A DNA stretch of 35,939 nt from Oscillospiraceae bacterium. GTDB taxonomy: Bacteria > Bacillota > Clostridia > Oscillospirales > CAG-272. The notes beneath the pieces were generated by a model. The model saw nothing but the letters and a program-made list of their open reading frames with translations. It had not been told where the DNA came from and searched no databases. The stretch is from positions 1 to 35,939 of the forward strand of contig SVRN01000021.1 of the NCBI GenBank assembly GCA_015064805.1. The letters are read 5' to 3'. How positions within the stretch are numbered: position 1 is the stretch's first letter; each line of letters opens with the position of its first letter. Below are positions 13,973 through 23,483 of this stretch, piece after piece. The position numbers and the translations under genes are program-made.

Positions 13973-16123
13973 ATGTCAATCAGATTTATCAAGGACAAAA
14001 AGCGGTTTATCATCAACACCAAGCACACGACCTATGCTTTTGATGTCGTTCTCGACCACTATCTTTACCATACGTATTACGGAAAGAGGACGAGCTCCTT
14101 GCCCGATCCCTCCTTTCATACCGTCTCCTTTTCACCTTATCTCCCCGGGCTGAGTGAGGCACAGTCTCCCGACGTTTTCCCGCAGGAATGCTCTTTCTAC
14201 GGCTCGGGTGATTTTCGCCCTAACGCCCTTCGACTGAGTACAGACGGCACCGGAGTCAGTGATTTCGTCTATCATTCCTACCGTATTTTCAAAGGGCGCA
14301 TGGCGCTTGACGGTCTTCCCGCCGCGCGCGCCGACGAACGGACGCAAACGTTGGAGATCACGTTGCTCGACTCGGTGAGCGGATGCCGCTTGATGCTGTA
14401 TTACACCGTTTTCTCCGACGTTGACGTGATCAGCAGATATATGATCGTGGAAAACAACGGCGGCGCGTGTGCAACTATTGAAAAATGTATGTCTTTAATG
14501 CTGGATCTGAATCGTTCGGATCTCGATATGATCTCTCTGTACGGCTCACACTGTAACGAGCTGAATTTTCAGCGTGCTGCTCTGCACCACGGCACGCAAT
14601 CCGTCTACTCCAAGCGCGGTGCGTCCTCTCACCAATATAACCCCTTTATCGCGCTGTGCGATCATAGCGCTAATGAGGAGCGCGGCGAGGTCTACGGCTT
14701 CAACTTCGTGTATTCCGGTTCCTTTTTAAACGAGGTTGACGTTGATCAGCTCGGACATACGCGCGTGCTGGTCGGATTGGGCAGCGATTGCTTCACCTGG
14801 CGCCTGCAACCGGGAGAGGTGTTCTGCTCGCCTGAGGCGATCATGACCTATTCGCCTGCAGGCATCGGAGCTATGACGCGCAATCTGCATCGCTTCGCCC
14901 GCGAGCACATCCTTCCCAAGGCGGCGCATGTGCCACATCCCGTCGTGCTTAATACGTGGGAGGCTTGCTACTTTGATATCGATCAGGATAAGCTGATCCG
15001 CTTTGCCAAGGAGGCCGGGGAAACCGGCTTTGATATGCTTGTTATGGACGACGGCTGGTTTGGCCTGCGCAATCACGACCGCGCCGGGCTCGGTGACTGG
15101 TATGAAAATCCTGCGAAATTCCCCGACGGATTGGCAAGCTTCGTTGAAAAGATCAAAGCGCAGGGCGTCAAATTCGGCATCTGGGTCGAGCCTGAAATGG
15201 TAAATCCCGACTCCGAGCTTTACCGTGCACATCCTGATTGGGCACTTCAAACAGAAGGACGTGAGCCCTTGCGTTCCCGTCATCAGCTGGTGCTGGATAT
15301 GTCCAATCCCGCAGTTATTGAGTATTTGATCGACCGTTTTGATCGGACCTTCCAAGGGATCGAAATCGACTATTTCAAATGGGATATGAACCGCCACATG
15401 AGTAACGTCGGCTCCTGCCGTCTGCCCGCAGACAAACAGGGGGAGATATTCTTCCGCTACATGAAGGGCGTTTATCGCTTGTTTGATTGGTTTGCCGCAC
15501 GCTTCCCGAACGCGGTGATCGAGACCTGCTCGGGCGGTGGCGGTCGCTACGACCTCGGTATGATGCCGTACGGTATTCAGATCTGGACGAGCGACAATAC
15601 CGATCCCTACGCCCGCACGATGATACAGTCTTCGGCACTGATCGCCTATCCTGCCATGACCATGTCCTGCCACGTCTCCAACCCACACGAGAATTTGGGC
15701 TCGCTTGATTATCGCTACAAGGTAGCCTTGGGCGGTATGCTGGGCTACGAGCTGAATATTCTCAACATGAGTGAAGAGGTCAAGCAAACGATCGCCGCGC
15801 AGATCGCGCAGTATAAGAGTCTTGAGCACATTATCCGCCTGGGCGATTATTACAGTCTCGCTTCCCCGACGAAATACGATTATTCTGCTTATTACTATGC
15901 CTCCTCCGATACCCGTGAGCTGCTTCTTACCGTCATTGAGAAGCGAGGCTGCCCCGCGGGATCGACTAAGCGCCTGCGCATAAAGGCGGCGCGCACGGAT
16001 GCGTTGTACACCAACGTTATCACGGGAAAAACGTATTCCGGAGAGGAGCTTCGCGCGGGCATTCGCATCGATTTGAACGGAACCGATGACAGCGCGCATC
16101 TACTCTATCTGAAGATGCTCTGA
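13973..16123 (+). CDS. GH36 alpha-galactosidase
   Basis: A 716-residue cytoplasmic enzyme without a signal peptide, full length for bacterial GH36. It hydrolyses terminal alpha-1,6-galactose from raffinose-family sugars or galactomannan fragments. The N-terminal beta-supersandwich (about 1-310) is followed by a (beta/alpha)8 barrel. MDDGWFG and FGIWVEPEMVNPDS are family substrate-binding motifs. The nucleophile is D471 in YFKWDMNR and the acid/base is D541 in IWTSDNTDP. CSGGGGRYDLG is also conserved. A C-terminal beta-sandwich ends in HLLYLKML. AAAGGA lies 10 nt before the ATG. It is a single-gene unit with its own promoter and terminator, with no transporter or regulator next to it. Confidence 0.95.
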   Translation: MSIRFIKDKKRFIINTKHTTYAFDVVLDHYLYHTYYGKRTSSLPDPSFHTVSFSPYLPGLSEAQSPDVFPQECSFYGSGDFRPNALRLSTDGTGVSDFVYHSYRIFKGRMALDGLPAARADERTQTLEITLLDSVSGCRLMLYYTVFSDVDVISRYMIVENNGGACATIEKCMSLMLDLNRSDLDMISLYGSHCNELNFQRAALHHGTQSVYSKRGASSHQYNPFIALCDHSANEERGEVYGFNFVYSGSFLNEVDVDQLGHTRVLVGLGSDCFTWRLQPGEVFCSPEAIMTYSPAGIGAMTRNLHRFAREHILPKAAHVPHPVVLNTWEACYFDIDQDKLIRFAKEAGETGFDMLVMDDGWFGLRNHDRAGLGDWYENPAKFPDGLASFVEKIKAQGVKFGIWVEPEMVNPDSELYRAHPDWALQTEGREPLRSRHQLVLDMSNPAVIEYLIDRFDRTFQGIEIDYFKWDMNRHMSNVGSCRLPADKQGEIFFRYMKGVYRLFDWFAARFPNAVIETCSGGGGRYDLGMMPYGIQIWTSDNTDPYARTMIQSSALIAYPAMTMSCHVSNPHENLGSLDYRYKVALGGMLGYELNILNMSEEVKQTIAAQIAQYKSLEHIIRLGDYYSLASPTKYDYSAYYYASSDTRELLLTVIEKRGCPAGSTKRLRIKAARTDALYTNVITGKTYSGEELRAGIRIDLNGTDDSAHLLYLKML

Positions 16124-16165
16124 GCTCTCGCTGCCGCTTTTAGAAACTTGAATTTTCAAAAGAAC

Positions 16166-16200
16166 AGACAAGCCGCCCTTAGAACAAGGGCGGCTTGTCT
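16166..16200. terminator. Bidirectional terminator between convergent genes
   Basis: A perfect 15-bp stem (16166-16180 with 16186-16200) with a 5-nt loop lies between the alpha-galactosidase and M18 peptidase genes. U-tracts are modest on both sides, but stem stability is very high. Confidence 0.8.
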
Positions 16201-16216
16201 TACTTTGCACGATTAT

Positions 16217-17563
16217 TTACAGCGAAATGTCAATTCCATACTGACTGTTCTCGCCTGCTTGAATTGCGGTGTGGTAGAATGCCGTTGCCGCATGGATCAT
16301 GTGAACGACGTCCTGTGCACCTGCTGTTTCATAGGCTGAATGCATAGCAAGCTGAGCAAGACCGATATCCAACGTGAGCATGGGAATCTGCGAGACCACG
16401 ATATTACCAAGCGTCGAGCCGCCACGAATGTCGGAGCGATTCAGATAGGTCTGGGTCGGAACGCCTGCGGTATTGCAGATGCGATTAAAAATCGCACCGC
16501 TGATGGCGTCAGTCGCATAGCGTTGCTCGGACTGGTGCTTGATGACGATGCCCTCATTCATATGAGGTGCGTTCTGCGCGTCGGCGTATTCGGGATGGTT
16601 GGGATGCTGTGCGTGAGCGTTGTCGGCCGACAAAATGCAGCTGCTCATAAAGCGGCGGTACAGCCCTTGCGTGTCAGCGTCGGTCACACCGACGGCCTCA
16701 TCTATGCGGGAAAGAATATCACCAAGCAAGGACGAGCCTGCGCCCTGACGCGAGCTGCTGCCAATCTCCTCGTTGTCAAACACGGCCAGCACTGGCACGA
16801 CGCTCTCGTGCGCACCGCCAAGGAAGCCCTTGAGCGCACCAAAGGTGCACATAAGGTCGTCCAGTCGAGGTGCCGAGATGAATTCGTTCTGCAAGCCCCA
16901 GAGGCGTCCCTCGTCACGAACGTAAAGGAACAGATCGTGGCTGACGATGGCCTCTTTGTCACAGCCGAGCTGTGCGGCAATGCGATCCAGAAGATGGGTC
17001 TCACTATCGGCCGCACCGACCAAAGGAAGCATATCCACCTGAATATTGTACTTCTTGCCGTCGTTTGCCGTGCGATCCATGTGAATGGCCACGTTAGGGA
17101 TCAGAGCAATATCCTCGGTCAAGTGGACGGGTAGCGAGCGGATGCCCGATTCGTCAGTCACAACGGCACGGCCCGCAACGGACAGCGGTCTGTCCATCCA
17201 AGAGGAGCAGATCATACCACCGTAGCGCTCAACGTTCCACTTGGCGCACTTGGCCGCCGATTGCTCGAACTCGGCCTTGATCTTGAACGAGGGCGAATCT
17301 CCGTGGGTAGCAATGATCTGATATCCCGTCGTTTTTTCAAGATCCGTGGGCATAACGAAGGCGATCAGCGAGGACTGATTGCGAGTTGCAAAATATTTTC
17401 CGCCTGCGACGAGATTCCAGCTCTCACCCTCTTCCAGAGCGGTAAAGCCATGTTCAGTAAGAACGGATGCCAAAGTTGCGGTTGTCTGATAAGCCGTCGG
17501 GCAACGGCCGATAAAGTCAAACAGCTCCTGTGCGACTGCTTTGATGTCAAGGTTTGTGTTCAT
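16217..17563 (-). CDS. M18-family aminopeptidase (aspartyl aminopeptidase type)
   Basis: A 448-residue cytosolic metallopeptidase releasing N-terminal acidic or neutral residues from peptides. The M18 zinc ligands and catalytic residues are in order: IIATHGDSPS (first His, then Asp), APRLDDLMC (bridging Asp), VFDNEEIGSSSRQGAGS (catalytic Glu and ligand Glu), LSADNAHAQHPN (Asp) and LAMHSAYE (last His). Full length. AAAGGA lies 10 nt before the ATG at 17563. It is the last gene of a tight minus-strand cluster with the YgjP-like, NUDIX and S51 genes. Confidence 0.94.
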   Translation of the reverse strand: MNTNLDIKAVAQELFDFIGRCPTAYQTTATLASVLTEHGFTALEEGESWNLVAGGKYFATRNQSSLIAFVMPTDLEKTTGYQIIATHGDSPSFKIKAEFEQSAAKCAKWNVERYGGMICSSWMDRPLSVAGRAVVTDESGIRSLPVHLTEDIALIPNVAIHMDRTANDGKKYNIQVDMLPLVGAADSETHLLDRIAAQLGCDKEAIVSHDLFLYVRDEGRLWGLQNEFISAPRLDDLMCTFGALKGFLGGAHESVVPVLAVFDNEEIGSSSRQGAGSSLLGDILSRIDEAVGVTDADTQGLYRRFMSSCILSADNAHAQHPNHPEYADAQNAPHMNEGIVIKHQSEQRYATDAISGAIFNRICNTAGVPTQTYLNRSDIRGGSTLGNIVVSQIPMLTLDIGLAQLAMHSAYETAGAQDVVHMIHAATAFYHTAIQAGENSQYGIDISL

Positions 17564-17605
17564 ATTTTTTGGTTCCTTTCCCTTTTATTTCCGCGGAAAT
17601 GATAA

Positions 17606-18223
17606 TTAAGCTTTAGCGTTCAGCTTTGCCTTTCGCGCTTTCCAATCGGGCATGAGCGCCGTCATAAGGGCGTGGTAGGCGGGCGAATGATCGGGCTGAA
17701 TCAAGTGAGCAAACTCGTGCATCACAACGTATTCGATGCATTCGACGGGCTGATCGATCAGGTACAAGTTAAAGTTGAGCGTTCCCTTTTTGACGTTACA
17801 GCTGCCCCAGCGGCTCTTCATGGGATGGATGCGAATGGCTTTTGGCGAGGCGATAAACTGCCGTTGCTCGTCTGTCATAGGCAAATTGAGCGCGGTGACG
17901 CGCGGCAGGACCAAGTTTTTGTGACAGTCCAGAATGATAGCAAGCAGGCGTTCCTTTTTCTCTGCTTGCTCGTCGGCAGACAACTGTGCTTTTGGGGAGG
18001 GCTTGTTTGCTTGTATCCGTGCAACCGCCTCGGCAATCCTGTCACCGCAACGTGCCAGAAATGCGTCGATCTGTCGCTGTGAGGTCATGCGCGGAACGGA
18101 CAGTCGAATGCTTCCATCGGGGCGAACGCGAAGATTGAGCCGCTTGACGCCACCGATATGAAGCTCATACGGATAGTCAATACCGCCGTAGCGATAGCAT
18201 TTTTGTTTTACTTGTTGCTTCAT
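17606..18223 (-). CDS. YgjP-like (DUF45) zinc metallopeptidase
   Basis: A protein of about 205 residues of the YgjP/WLM family, related to SprT and M48-type gluzincins. The zinc site is VMHEFAHLIQPDHSPAY (HExxH plus a third His), preceded by the conserved KSRWGSCNVKKGTLNFN strand. The N-terminal beta-hairpin KRLNLRVRPDGSIRLSVP is typical. The cellular substrate is unknown. I chose the ATG at 18223: it follows the NUDIX stop by 2 nt with GGGAG 5 nt upstream. A longer frame beginning at 18259 would overlap that gene. Confidence 0.88.
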   Translation of the reverse strand: MKQQVKQKCYRYGGIDYPYELHIGGVKRLNLRVRPDGSIRLSVPRMTSQRQIDAFLARCGDRIAEAVARIQANKPSPKAQLSADEQAEKKERLLAIILDCHKNLVLPRVTALNLPMTDEQRQFIASPKAIRIHPMKSRWGSCNVKKGTLNFNLYLIDQPVECIEYVVMHEFAHLIQPDHSPAYHALMTALMPDWKARKAKLNAKA

Positions 18224-18225
18224 GG

Positions 18226-18678
18226 TTACTCCCGCGCATCCACGCCGCGCAAGCGGCAATCCAACTCATACAGTGCCGTTTTGTTGGAGTCCCAGCGAAG
18301 CACGTCGCGCGCCTTTTCATACGTCAGCCAAACATATTCTTTATGCTCGTGTGAGAGCGTGATTTCAGCCGAACACTCAAACGCGAAGGAATACTCGGGT
18401 ATGATATACGCATCCTTATCCCAGTGCTGTCGATGCGTTTGGGCAAAGCAAGTATTCGGAACGTAGGCCATATTTTTCAAGGCAAACAATTGCTCCGTGC
18501 GAATACCGATCTCCTCGAAGACCTCACGCTTGGCGGCATCGAGCGGCGTTTCGTCATCCTCACCGCCTCCTGCCACAAACTGCCATTGGTCATGGTCGGA
18601 ACGATGAAAAACACAATAATACGGTACGCCGTCCATGATTTTATACGGCAGAGCCAAAATTTGAAACGGTGCGCGCAT
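18226..18678 (-). CDS. NUDIX hydrolase
   Basis: A protein of about 150 residues with a NUDIX box, GGGEDDETPLDAAKREVFEEIGI, matching GX5EX7REUXEEXGU. The flanking residues (QILALPY, FHRSDHDQWQFVAGG, EYVWLTYEKARDVL) resemble the NudB/dATP-pyrophosphohydrolase-like group, but the substrate cannot be set. The ATG at 18678 has AGGAG 5 nt upstream; a TTG at 18693 is an alternative that overlaps the preceding stop codon. It sits between the S51 peptidase and YgjP genes in one probable transcript. Confidence 0.9.
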   Translation of the reverse strand: MRAPFQILALPYKIMDGVPYYCVFHRSDHDQWQFVAGGGEDDETPLDAAKREVFEEIGIRTEQLFALKNMAYVPNTCFAQTHRQHWDKDAYIIPEYSFAFECSAEITLSHEHKEYVWLTYEKARDVLRWDSNKTALYELDCRLRGVDARE

Positions 18679-18689
18679 ATACTCTCCTC

Positions 18690-19268
18690 TCAATCTTGGA
18701 TGACGATAGAATCATCGTCTGTCAATGCGTATACGTTGTATCTTCCCTCTTGATTAAGTTGATCAAAATGCATTTGGCGATCAGGCGTATAATGACACAG
18801 TAAAATTCCATCAAACAATCCCAAGGCATTAAAATCGGTCATATCCATCGGCACCTCATCATAAACAGACACATGAGAAATATTTTGTGTAACAATATGC
18901 GCTCCTGCGCTTCCGCCGATATAGGTAACGCCCGCATGGATGTATCGAATGATCTCAACGTCAAAATGACAGTTTCTAATACGATTTAGCGTTTTAAATG
19001 TATTTCCACCGCTAATATAGAGGAGATCAATATCCAAATTAAAATATGGCTTGGGATCATAATAATCCAATACATAAATATTTTCTTTCAAAAATCCAAA
19101 TTCTTGTAAGCGCCGATAAAACTTTTCACTATGTATGGATTCATAAGTTGCTTTTTCATTGGGAATATATAGCACTCGACATCGATCAATAGACTTAGGA
19201 ATGTTCTCCAAAATAACTTGCCGTGAATGATCATTCCTAAAATCACAGGACGATAAAATTAGTTTCAC
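18690..19268 (-). CDS. Peptidase S51 (dipeptidase E-like) protein
   Basis: A 192-residue class I glutamine-amidotransferase-like fold. LLYISGGNTFKTL and YIGGSAGAHI are the S51 signatures; Ser in GGSAGA is the nucleophile, and a downstream His occurs in LLCHYTPDR. Dipeptidase E cleaves Asp-Xaa dipeptides; the specificity here is unverified. The start is a GTG at 19268 with AGGAGG 7 nt upstream. The gene is visibly more A/T-rich than its neighbours, including many ATA and AAA codons, suggesting recent arrival. It leads the four-gene cluster ending in the M18 aminopeptidase. Confidence 0.87.
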   Translation of the reverse strand: MKLILSSCDFRNDHSRQVILENIPKSIDRCRVLYIPNEKATYESIHSEKFYRRLQEFGFLKENIYVLDYYDPKPYFNLDIDLLYISGGNTFKTLNRIRNCHFDVEIIRYIHAGVTYIGGSAGAHIVTQNISHVSVYDEVPMDMTDFNALGLFDGILLCHYTPDRQMHFDQLNQEGRYNVYALTDDDSIVIQD

Positions 19269-19297
19269 AATCTTTCCTCCTGATGTAAAGTCAAGAT

Positions 19298-19327
19298 ATT
19301 ATACCACACCCCGCCCCTTTTTGTAAA
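19298..19327 (-). promoter_or_regulatory. Promoter of the S51/NUDIX/YgjP/M18 cluster
   Basis: On the minus strand TTTACA (19322-19327), an 18-nt spacer containing a GGGGCGGGG block, then TATAAT (19298-19303). Confidence 0.6.
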
Positions 19328-19366
19328 GTCTTTCCCCTCGCTTTATCAAAATATTTCTTAAAGCCC

Positions 19367-19395
19367 TTGACAATATTTTCGTTTTCGTATATAAT
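19367..19395 (+). promoter_or_regulatory. Sigma-A promoter of the T-box/valS unit
   Basis: A perfect TTGACA (19367-19372) and perfect TATAAT (19390-19395) are 17 nt apart. The start site would be near 19402. Confidence 0.85.
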
Positions 19396-19401
19396 AACAA
19401 C

Positions 19402-19667
19402 GTATATAAATGTTGTCCAAAAGCATTGATGAGGAAGAGTAAGGATGTGTGCTTGGCAAAGAGAGCGGACGGTTGGTGTAAGTCCGTGCAAGCCTTCTCC
19501 CGAAGGTCGCCTTTGAGCTGTCCGTGCCAACCGCTACGCGTAGTAGTGCGGATCGGCGCCCGCCGTTATCGGGTGAAGATCGTTGATCTTAGTGAGTGCG
19601 CGCCTTGTGCGCGAAATCAGGTGGTACCGCGTCCATCGTCCTGATATTCAGGGTGATGGGCTTTTTT
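19402..19667 (+). promoter_or_regulatory. T-box riboswitch for valS
   Basis: Leader with the T-box AGGTGGTACCGCG at 19619-19631. It continues into a terminator at 19633-19659 (12-bp stem with two G-U pairs, T-run 19661-19667). Stem I shows an AGTA box (GAAGAGTAAGG) and the distal GGTTGGTG loop on a CGGAC/GTCCG stem. On the 3' side of the specifier loop, GAA is followed by G and then GTC (19506-19508) and a purine. GTC is a valine codon, matching the downstream gene. Uncharged tRNA-Val should favour the antiterminator and valS expression. Confidence 0.9.
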
Positions 19668-19730
19668 CTTTTCATCACGCTATGGCAACGTTTCAATTAT
19701 CACAGTACACAGTATACGGAGGACTTTTTT

Positions 19731-22385
19731 ATGGCACAATCTTATCATGAACTGCCAAAAACCTACAACCCCGCCGATTTTGAGGAGCGAATCTATCAGA
19801 ATTGGTGCGACAAGGGCTATTTTACGCCCGATCCCACATCCGACGCCGAGCACTTCTCCGTCGTCATTCCCCCGCCCAACGTCACGGGTCAGCTCCACAT
19901 GGGACACGCCCTTGACGAAACGCTGCAGGACATTCTGGTCCGCCACAAGAGAATGCAGGGCTATAACACTCTCTGGGTTCCCGGCACCGACCACGCAGGT
20001 ATTGCTACGCAGATCAAGGTTGAGGAGCAGCTTCGTGTCAACGAGGGTCTGACCCGCTACGATCTCGGTCGCGAAAAGTTCCTTGAGCGCGTTTGGGATT
20101 GGAAGAACAGATACGGAGATCGAATCATCAGCCAGCTCAAAAAGCTGGGTGCCTCCTGCGACTGGACGCGCGAGAGATTTACCATGGACGAGGGCTGCTC
20201 GAGAGCCGTTCGCGAGGTTTTCGTTAACCTTTACGACAAGGGCCTGATCTACCGCGGTCACCGCATCATCAACTGGTGCCCCCACTGTCTGACCGCGCTG
20301 TCCGACGCCGAGGTTGAGTACAAGGATCAGCCCGGTCACTTCTGGCATATCAAATATCCCATCAAGGGTGAGGACGGCTACGTTGTCGTCGCTACTACCC
20401 GTCCTGAGACCATGTTCGGTGACACGGCCGTTGCCGTCAACCCCGAGGACGAGGACATGAAGCACCTGATCGGCAAGACGCTGATCCTGCCCGCCGTTGG
20501 CCGCGAGATCCCCGTCATCGCCGACGATTACGTTGAGATCGGCTTTGGTACGGGCTGCGTGAAGATCACCCCCGCCCACGACCCCAACGACTTCCTCGTC
20601 GGTCAAAGACACAACCTTGAGCAGATCAAGGTCATGAACGACGACGCGACCATGAACGCATACGCCGGCAAGTACGAGGGTATGGACCGTTACGAATGCC
20701 GCAAGGCGCTCGTGGCCGATCTGGAGGCAGACGGCTTCCTGATCAAGGCCGAGCCTCACGACCACAACGTCGGTACCTGCTACCGTTGCGGCACGACGGT
20801 TGAGCCCATGACGAGCGATCAGTGGTTCGTTAAGATGAAGCCTCTGGCTGAGCCCGCCATCGAGGCCGTTGAGAACGGCTCGATCAACTTCATCCCCGAG
20901 CGCTTCTCCAAGAACTATTTCAACTGGATGAACAACATCCTTGACTGGTGTATCTCCCGTCAGCTTTGGTGGGGTCACCGCATTCCCGCCTTCTACTGCG
21001 ACGATTGCGGAGAGATGACCGTTTCCAAGGAAGACATCACCGTCTGCCCCAAGTGCGGTAAGCCCGTTCGTCAGGAAGAAGACGTACTGGATACCTGGTT
21101 CTCCTCTGCTCTGTGGCCCTTCTCAACGCTGGGCTGGCCCGATCAGACGGAGGATCTTGCCAAGTACTATCCCACGAGCGTTCTCGTTACCGGCTACGAC
21201 ATCATCACCTTCTGGGTTTCCCGTATGATCTTCTCCGGTCTTGAGCACATGGGAGAAAAGCCCTTCTCTACCGTCTTCATTCACGGTCTGGTTCGCGACG
21301 CGCAGGGCCGCAAGATGTCCAAGTCTCTGGGCAACGGTATCGATCCCCTGGAGATCATCGCCAAGTACGGTGCTGACGCGCTTCGCTTTGCTCTCGCTAC
21401 CGGTAACAGCCCCGGAAACGATATGCGTTTCTCAGATGAAAAGATCGAGGCTGCCCGTAACTTTGCCAACAAGCTGTGGAACGCATCGAGATTCGTTCGC
21501 ATGAATCTGACCATTGACGACGCAACCCTGCCCCCCATCGAGGATATGGCAACCGAGGACAAGTGGATCCTCACCCGCTACAACGAAACGGTCAAGGCCG
21601 TCAACGATTCGCTTGAGAGCTTTGAGGTCGGCGTTGCACTGAGCACGCTGTACGACTTTACCTGGGACGTTTTCTGCGACTGGTATATCGAGCTTGCCAA
21701 GGCAAGACTCAATGACAAGGAAAGCGAAGCGAACGTCGTCGCGCAGAAGGTCATCTGCCACGTTCTGACGGGCATTCTCAAGCTGCTTCACCCCTTCATG
21801 CCCTTCATTACCGAGGAGATCTATCAGTCTCTGCCGCATGATGAGAGCGAGGAAAGCATCATGATCGCTCGCTACCCCGCATTTGACGAGACCCTTCTGT
21901 TCCCCGAGGACACCGAGCGCATGAACGTCATCATTGACGCCATTCGTGCCATCCGTAACCGCCGCAGCGAGATGAACATCGTTCCCTCCCGCCGCGCCAA
22001 GGTCTATATTGCAACCGCGCATCCCGAGTATTTCCCCGCGAGCAGTGCCGTCTTCTTCCAGCGCTTGGCTTCTGCCAGCGAGGTTGAGGTCGCCGAAGGC
22101 TTCGAGAGCCGTCTGAGCGCCGACGAAACGGTTCAGATCGTTACCGCCGCCGCAACCATTCTGCTCCCCCTGTCCGACATCATCGACGTCGAGAAGGAAA
22201 AGGCCAGATTGTCTGCCGAGCAGAAAAAACTGGAGGGTGAGATCGCTCGCCTCTCTGCCAAGCTGTCCAACGAGGGTTTTGTTGCCAAGGCTCCTGCGGC
22301 TGTCGTCGAGGGCGAGCGCGCAAAGCTCGAGAAATACCGTGAAAATCTCGCGGGCGTTATCTCGGCTCTTGAAAAATTGAATTAA
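19731..22385 (+). CDS. valS: Valyl-tRNA synthetase
   Basis: An 884-residue class I synthetase charging tRNA-Val. Signatures: [15 protein letters not shown] (HIGH-type HMGH at 56-59), the editing-domain segment [19 protein letters not shown], the AHDPNDF motif, [18 protein letters not shown], and KMSKS at 528-532. The C-terminus is the ValS tRNA-binding coiled coil ([21 protein letters not shown]). Length is normal. The ATG at 19731 has GGAGG 8 nt upstream and lies after the T-box terminator; upstream in-frame codons lie within the T-box. Confidence 0.98.
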   Translation: MAQSYHELPKTYNPADFEERIYQNWCDKGYFTPDPTSDAEHFSVVIPPPNVTGQLHMGHALDETLQDILVRHKRMQGYNTLWVPGTDHAGIATQIKVEEQLRVNEGLTRYDLGREKFLERVWDWKNRYGDRIISQLKKLGASCDWTRERFTMDEGCSRAVREVFVNLYDKGLIYRGHRIINWCPHCLTALSDAEVEYKDQPGHFWHIKYPIKGEDGYVVVATTRPETMFGDTAVAVNPEDEDMKHLIGKTLILPAVGREIPVIADDYVEIGFGTGCVKITPAHDPNDFLVGQRHNLEQIKVMNDDATMNAYAGKYEGMDRYECRKALVADLEADGFLIKAEPHDHNVGTCYRCGTTVEPMTSDQWFVKMKPLAEPAIEAVENGSINFIPERFSKNYFNWMNNILDWCISRQLWWGHRIPAFYCDDCGEMTVSKEDITVCPKCGKPVRQEEDVLDTWFSSALWPFSTLGWPDQTEDLAKYYPTSVLVTGYDIITFWVSRMIFSGLEHMGEKPFSTVFIHGLVRDAQGRKMSKSLGNGIDPLEIIAKYGADALRFALATGNSPGNDMRFSDEKIEAARNFANKLWNASRFVRMNLTIDDATLPPIEDMATEDKWILTRYNETVKAVNDSLESFEVGVALSTLYDFTWDVFCDWYIELAKARLNDKESEANVVAQKVICHVLTGILKLLHPFMPFITEEIYQSLPHDESEESIMIARYPAFDETLLFPEDTERMNVIIDAIRAIRNRRSEMNIVPSRRAKVYIATAHPEYFPASSAVFFQRLASASEVEVAEGFESRLSADETVQIVTAAATILLPLSDIIDVEKEKARLSAEQKKLEGEIARLSAKLSNEGFVAKAPAAVVEGERAKLEKYRENLAGVISALEKLN

Positions 22386-22397
22386 TTTCACAAAATG

Positions 22398-22424
22398 TGT
22401 AACCTTTGTAAGATTTCCTCCGTC
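22398..22424 (+). promoter_or_regulatory. ECF-sigma-type promoter upstream of the DUF4349 gene
   Basis: TGTAAC (22398-22403), exactly 17 nt, then CGTC (22421-22424). This equals the ECF pattern TGtAAC-N17-CGwC known for cell-envelope-stress sigma factors such as SigX. No sigma-A promoter of comparable quality lies in the interval between valS and this gene. Confidence 0.5.
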
Positions 22425-22497
22425 TATATAAGTAGAGACCCTTTACTCATATGACGAAGGTATTCTTACCAAACCAAAACAAAGGAGGACTTGTTTT

Positions 22498-23445
22498 ATG
22501 ATGAACAAAAAACTGACACTCATGCTGGCCGTGGTTCTGATGCTCTGCTTTGTTTTCACCTCGTGCGCAGCAAAAAATGATTACAGCAGCGATGCAATGG
22601 CTCCCTCCATGCCAGAGGTTGACAGCGACTACGGCTACGGCAACGTTGAGCTGCCCGAGAAAAACGAGTCTGCCGATAACGGTAACGTGCAGGAGCTCGC
22701 GCAAAAGATCATCCGCACCGTTACCATGGACGCGCAAACCAAGGAGTTTGACAAGGCCGTCACCGCCATTCGCACGGCGCTGAAGGCAGCAGGCGGTTTT
22801 GAGGAAACCTTCCGCACGACCAACCGCTCCTACGGCAGCACCGAATACTATGCACGCAACGCCTACATGGTCTTGCGTATCCCCGCAGAAAAGCTGGACG
22901 CCTTTTTGAATGAGGTAGGCGGTATGGTGCACGTTACGTCGCAGAATGCGAACGTGCAGAACGTGACCGGTGAATATTACGACATCGAGGCTCGCCTGAA
23001 CGTACTGGAAAGCGAGCGCGCGGTCTATGAGAAAATGCTGGCAAACGCCAAGACGACCTCCGAAATGCTCAGCATTCAGGACCGTCTGTACAACGTCATC
23101 AGCGAGATCGAGGCGTTCAAGACCAGACTCCGCGTGCTGGATAGTCAGGTATCCTATTCCACCGTCACCATGAATCTGTCCGAGGTCGTTGAGTACTCCA
23201 AGATCAATGAGCCCAGCCCCTACTTCAGTGATCGCGTTTACGATGCCTTTGTAACCAGTTGGGAAAAATTTGCGGAAAACGCGCAGGACTTCGCCGTTTG
23301 GTTCATCCGTGCCTTCCCCACGCTGCTCATCCTGGCTATGCCCGGTATCATCGTTTGGATTGTCATCGGCTCGATCAAAGCAAAGCGCAGAAGAAAGCAA
23401 AAGAAGCTGGAGCAGGCCACTGCTACGGAAGCAAAATCCGAATAA
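22498..23445 (+). CDS. DUF4349 lipoprotein with C-terminal membrane anchor
   Basis: A 315-residue envelope protein. The lipoprotein signal ends at VFTSC (Cys about 23). Residues about 70-280 form the DUF4349 domain (KIIRTVTMDAQTKEFDKAV, a GGFEE motif, MVLRIPAEKLDAFL, then a coiled-coil segment around YYDIEARLNVLESERAVYEKML, and STVTMNLSE). A transmembrane segment follows at about 272-295 with a basic cytoplasmic tail (KAKRRRKQKK). DUF4349 proteins are widespread in Gram-positives and often linked to ECF sigma/anti-sigma loci; molecular function is unknown. AAAGGAGG lies 9 nt before the ATG. Confidence 0.9.
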   Translation: MMNKKLTLMLAVVLMLCFVFTSCAAKNDYSSDAMAPSMPEVDSDYGYGNVELPEKNESADNGNVQELAQKIIRTVTMDAQTKEFDKAVTAIRTALKAAGGFEETFRTTNRSYGSTEYYARNAYMVLRIPAEKLDAFLNEVGGMVHVTSQNANVQNVTGEYYDIEARLNVLESERAVYEKMLANAKTTSEMLSIQDRLYNVISEIEAFKTRLRVLDSQVSYSTVTMNLSEVVEYSKINEPSPYFSDRVYDAFVTSWEKFAENAQDFAVWFIRAFPTLLILAMPGIIVWIVIGSIKAKRRRKQKKLEQATATEAKSE

Positions 23446-23449
23446 ACTA

Positions 23450-23481
23450 AAACGGCTGTATTCGCTTGAATACAGCCGTTT
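23450..23481. terminator. Bidirectional terminator between DUF4349 gene and birA
   Basis: A perfect 14-bp stem (23450-23463 with 23468-23481) with loop GCTT. On the plus strand CCTTATAATTTT follows, which overlaps the birA stop codon. Confidence 0.8.
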
Positions 23482-23483
23482 CC

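Noticed and set aside
19680-20978. Long minus-strand frame opposite valS
   Set aside because: Shadow of the valS coding sequence; low-complexity Val/Asp/Gly-rich translation with no domain.
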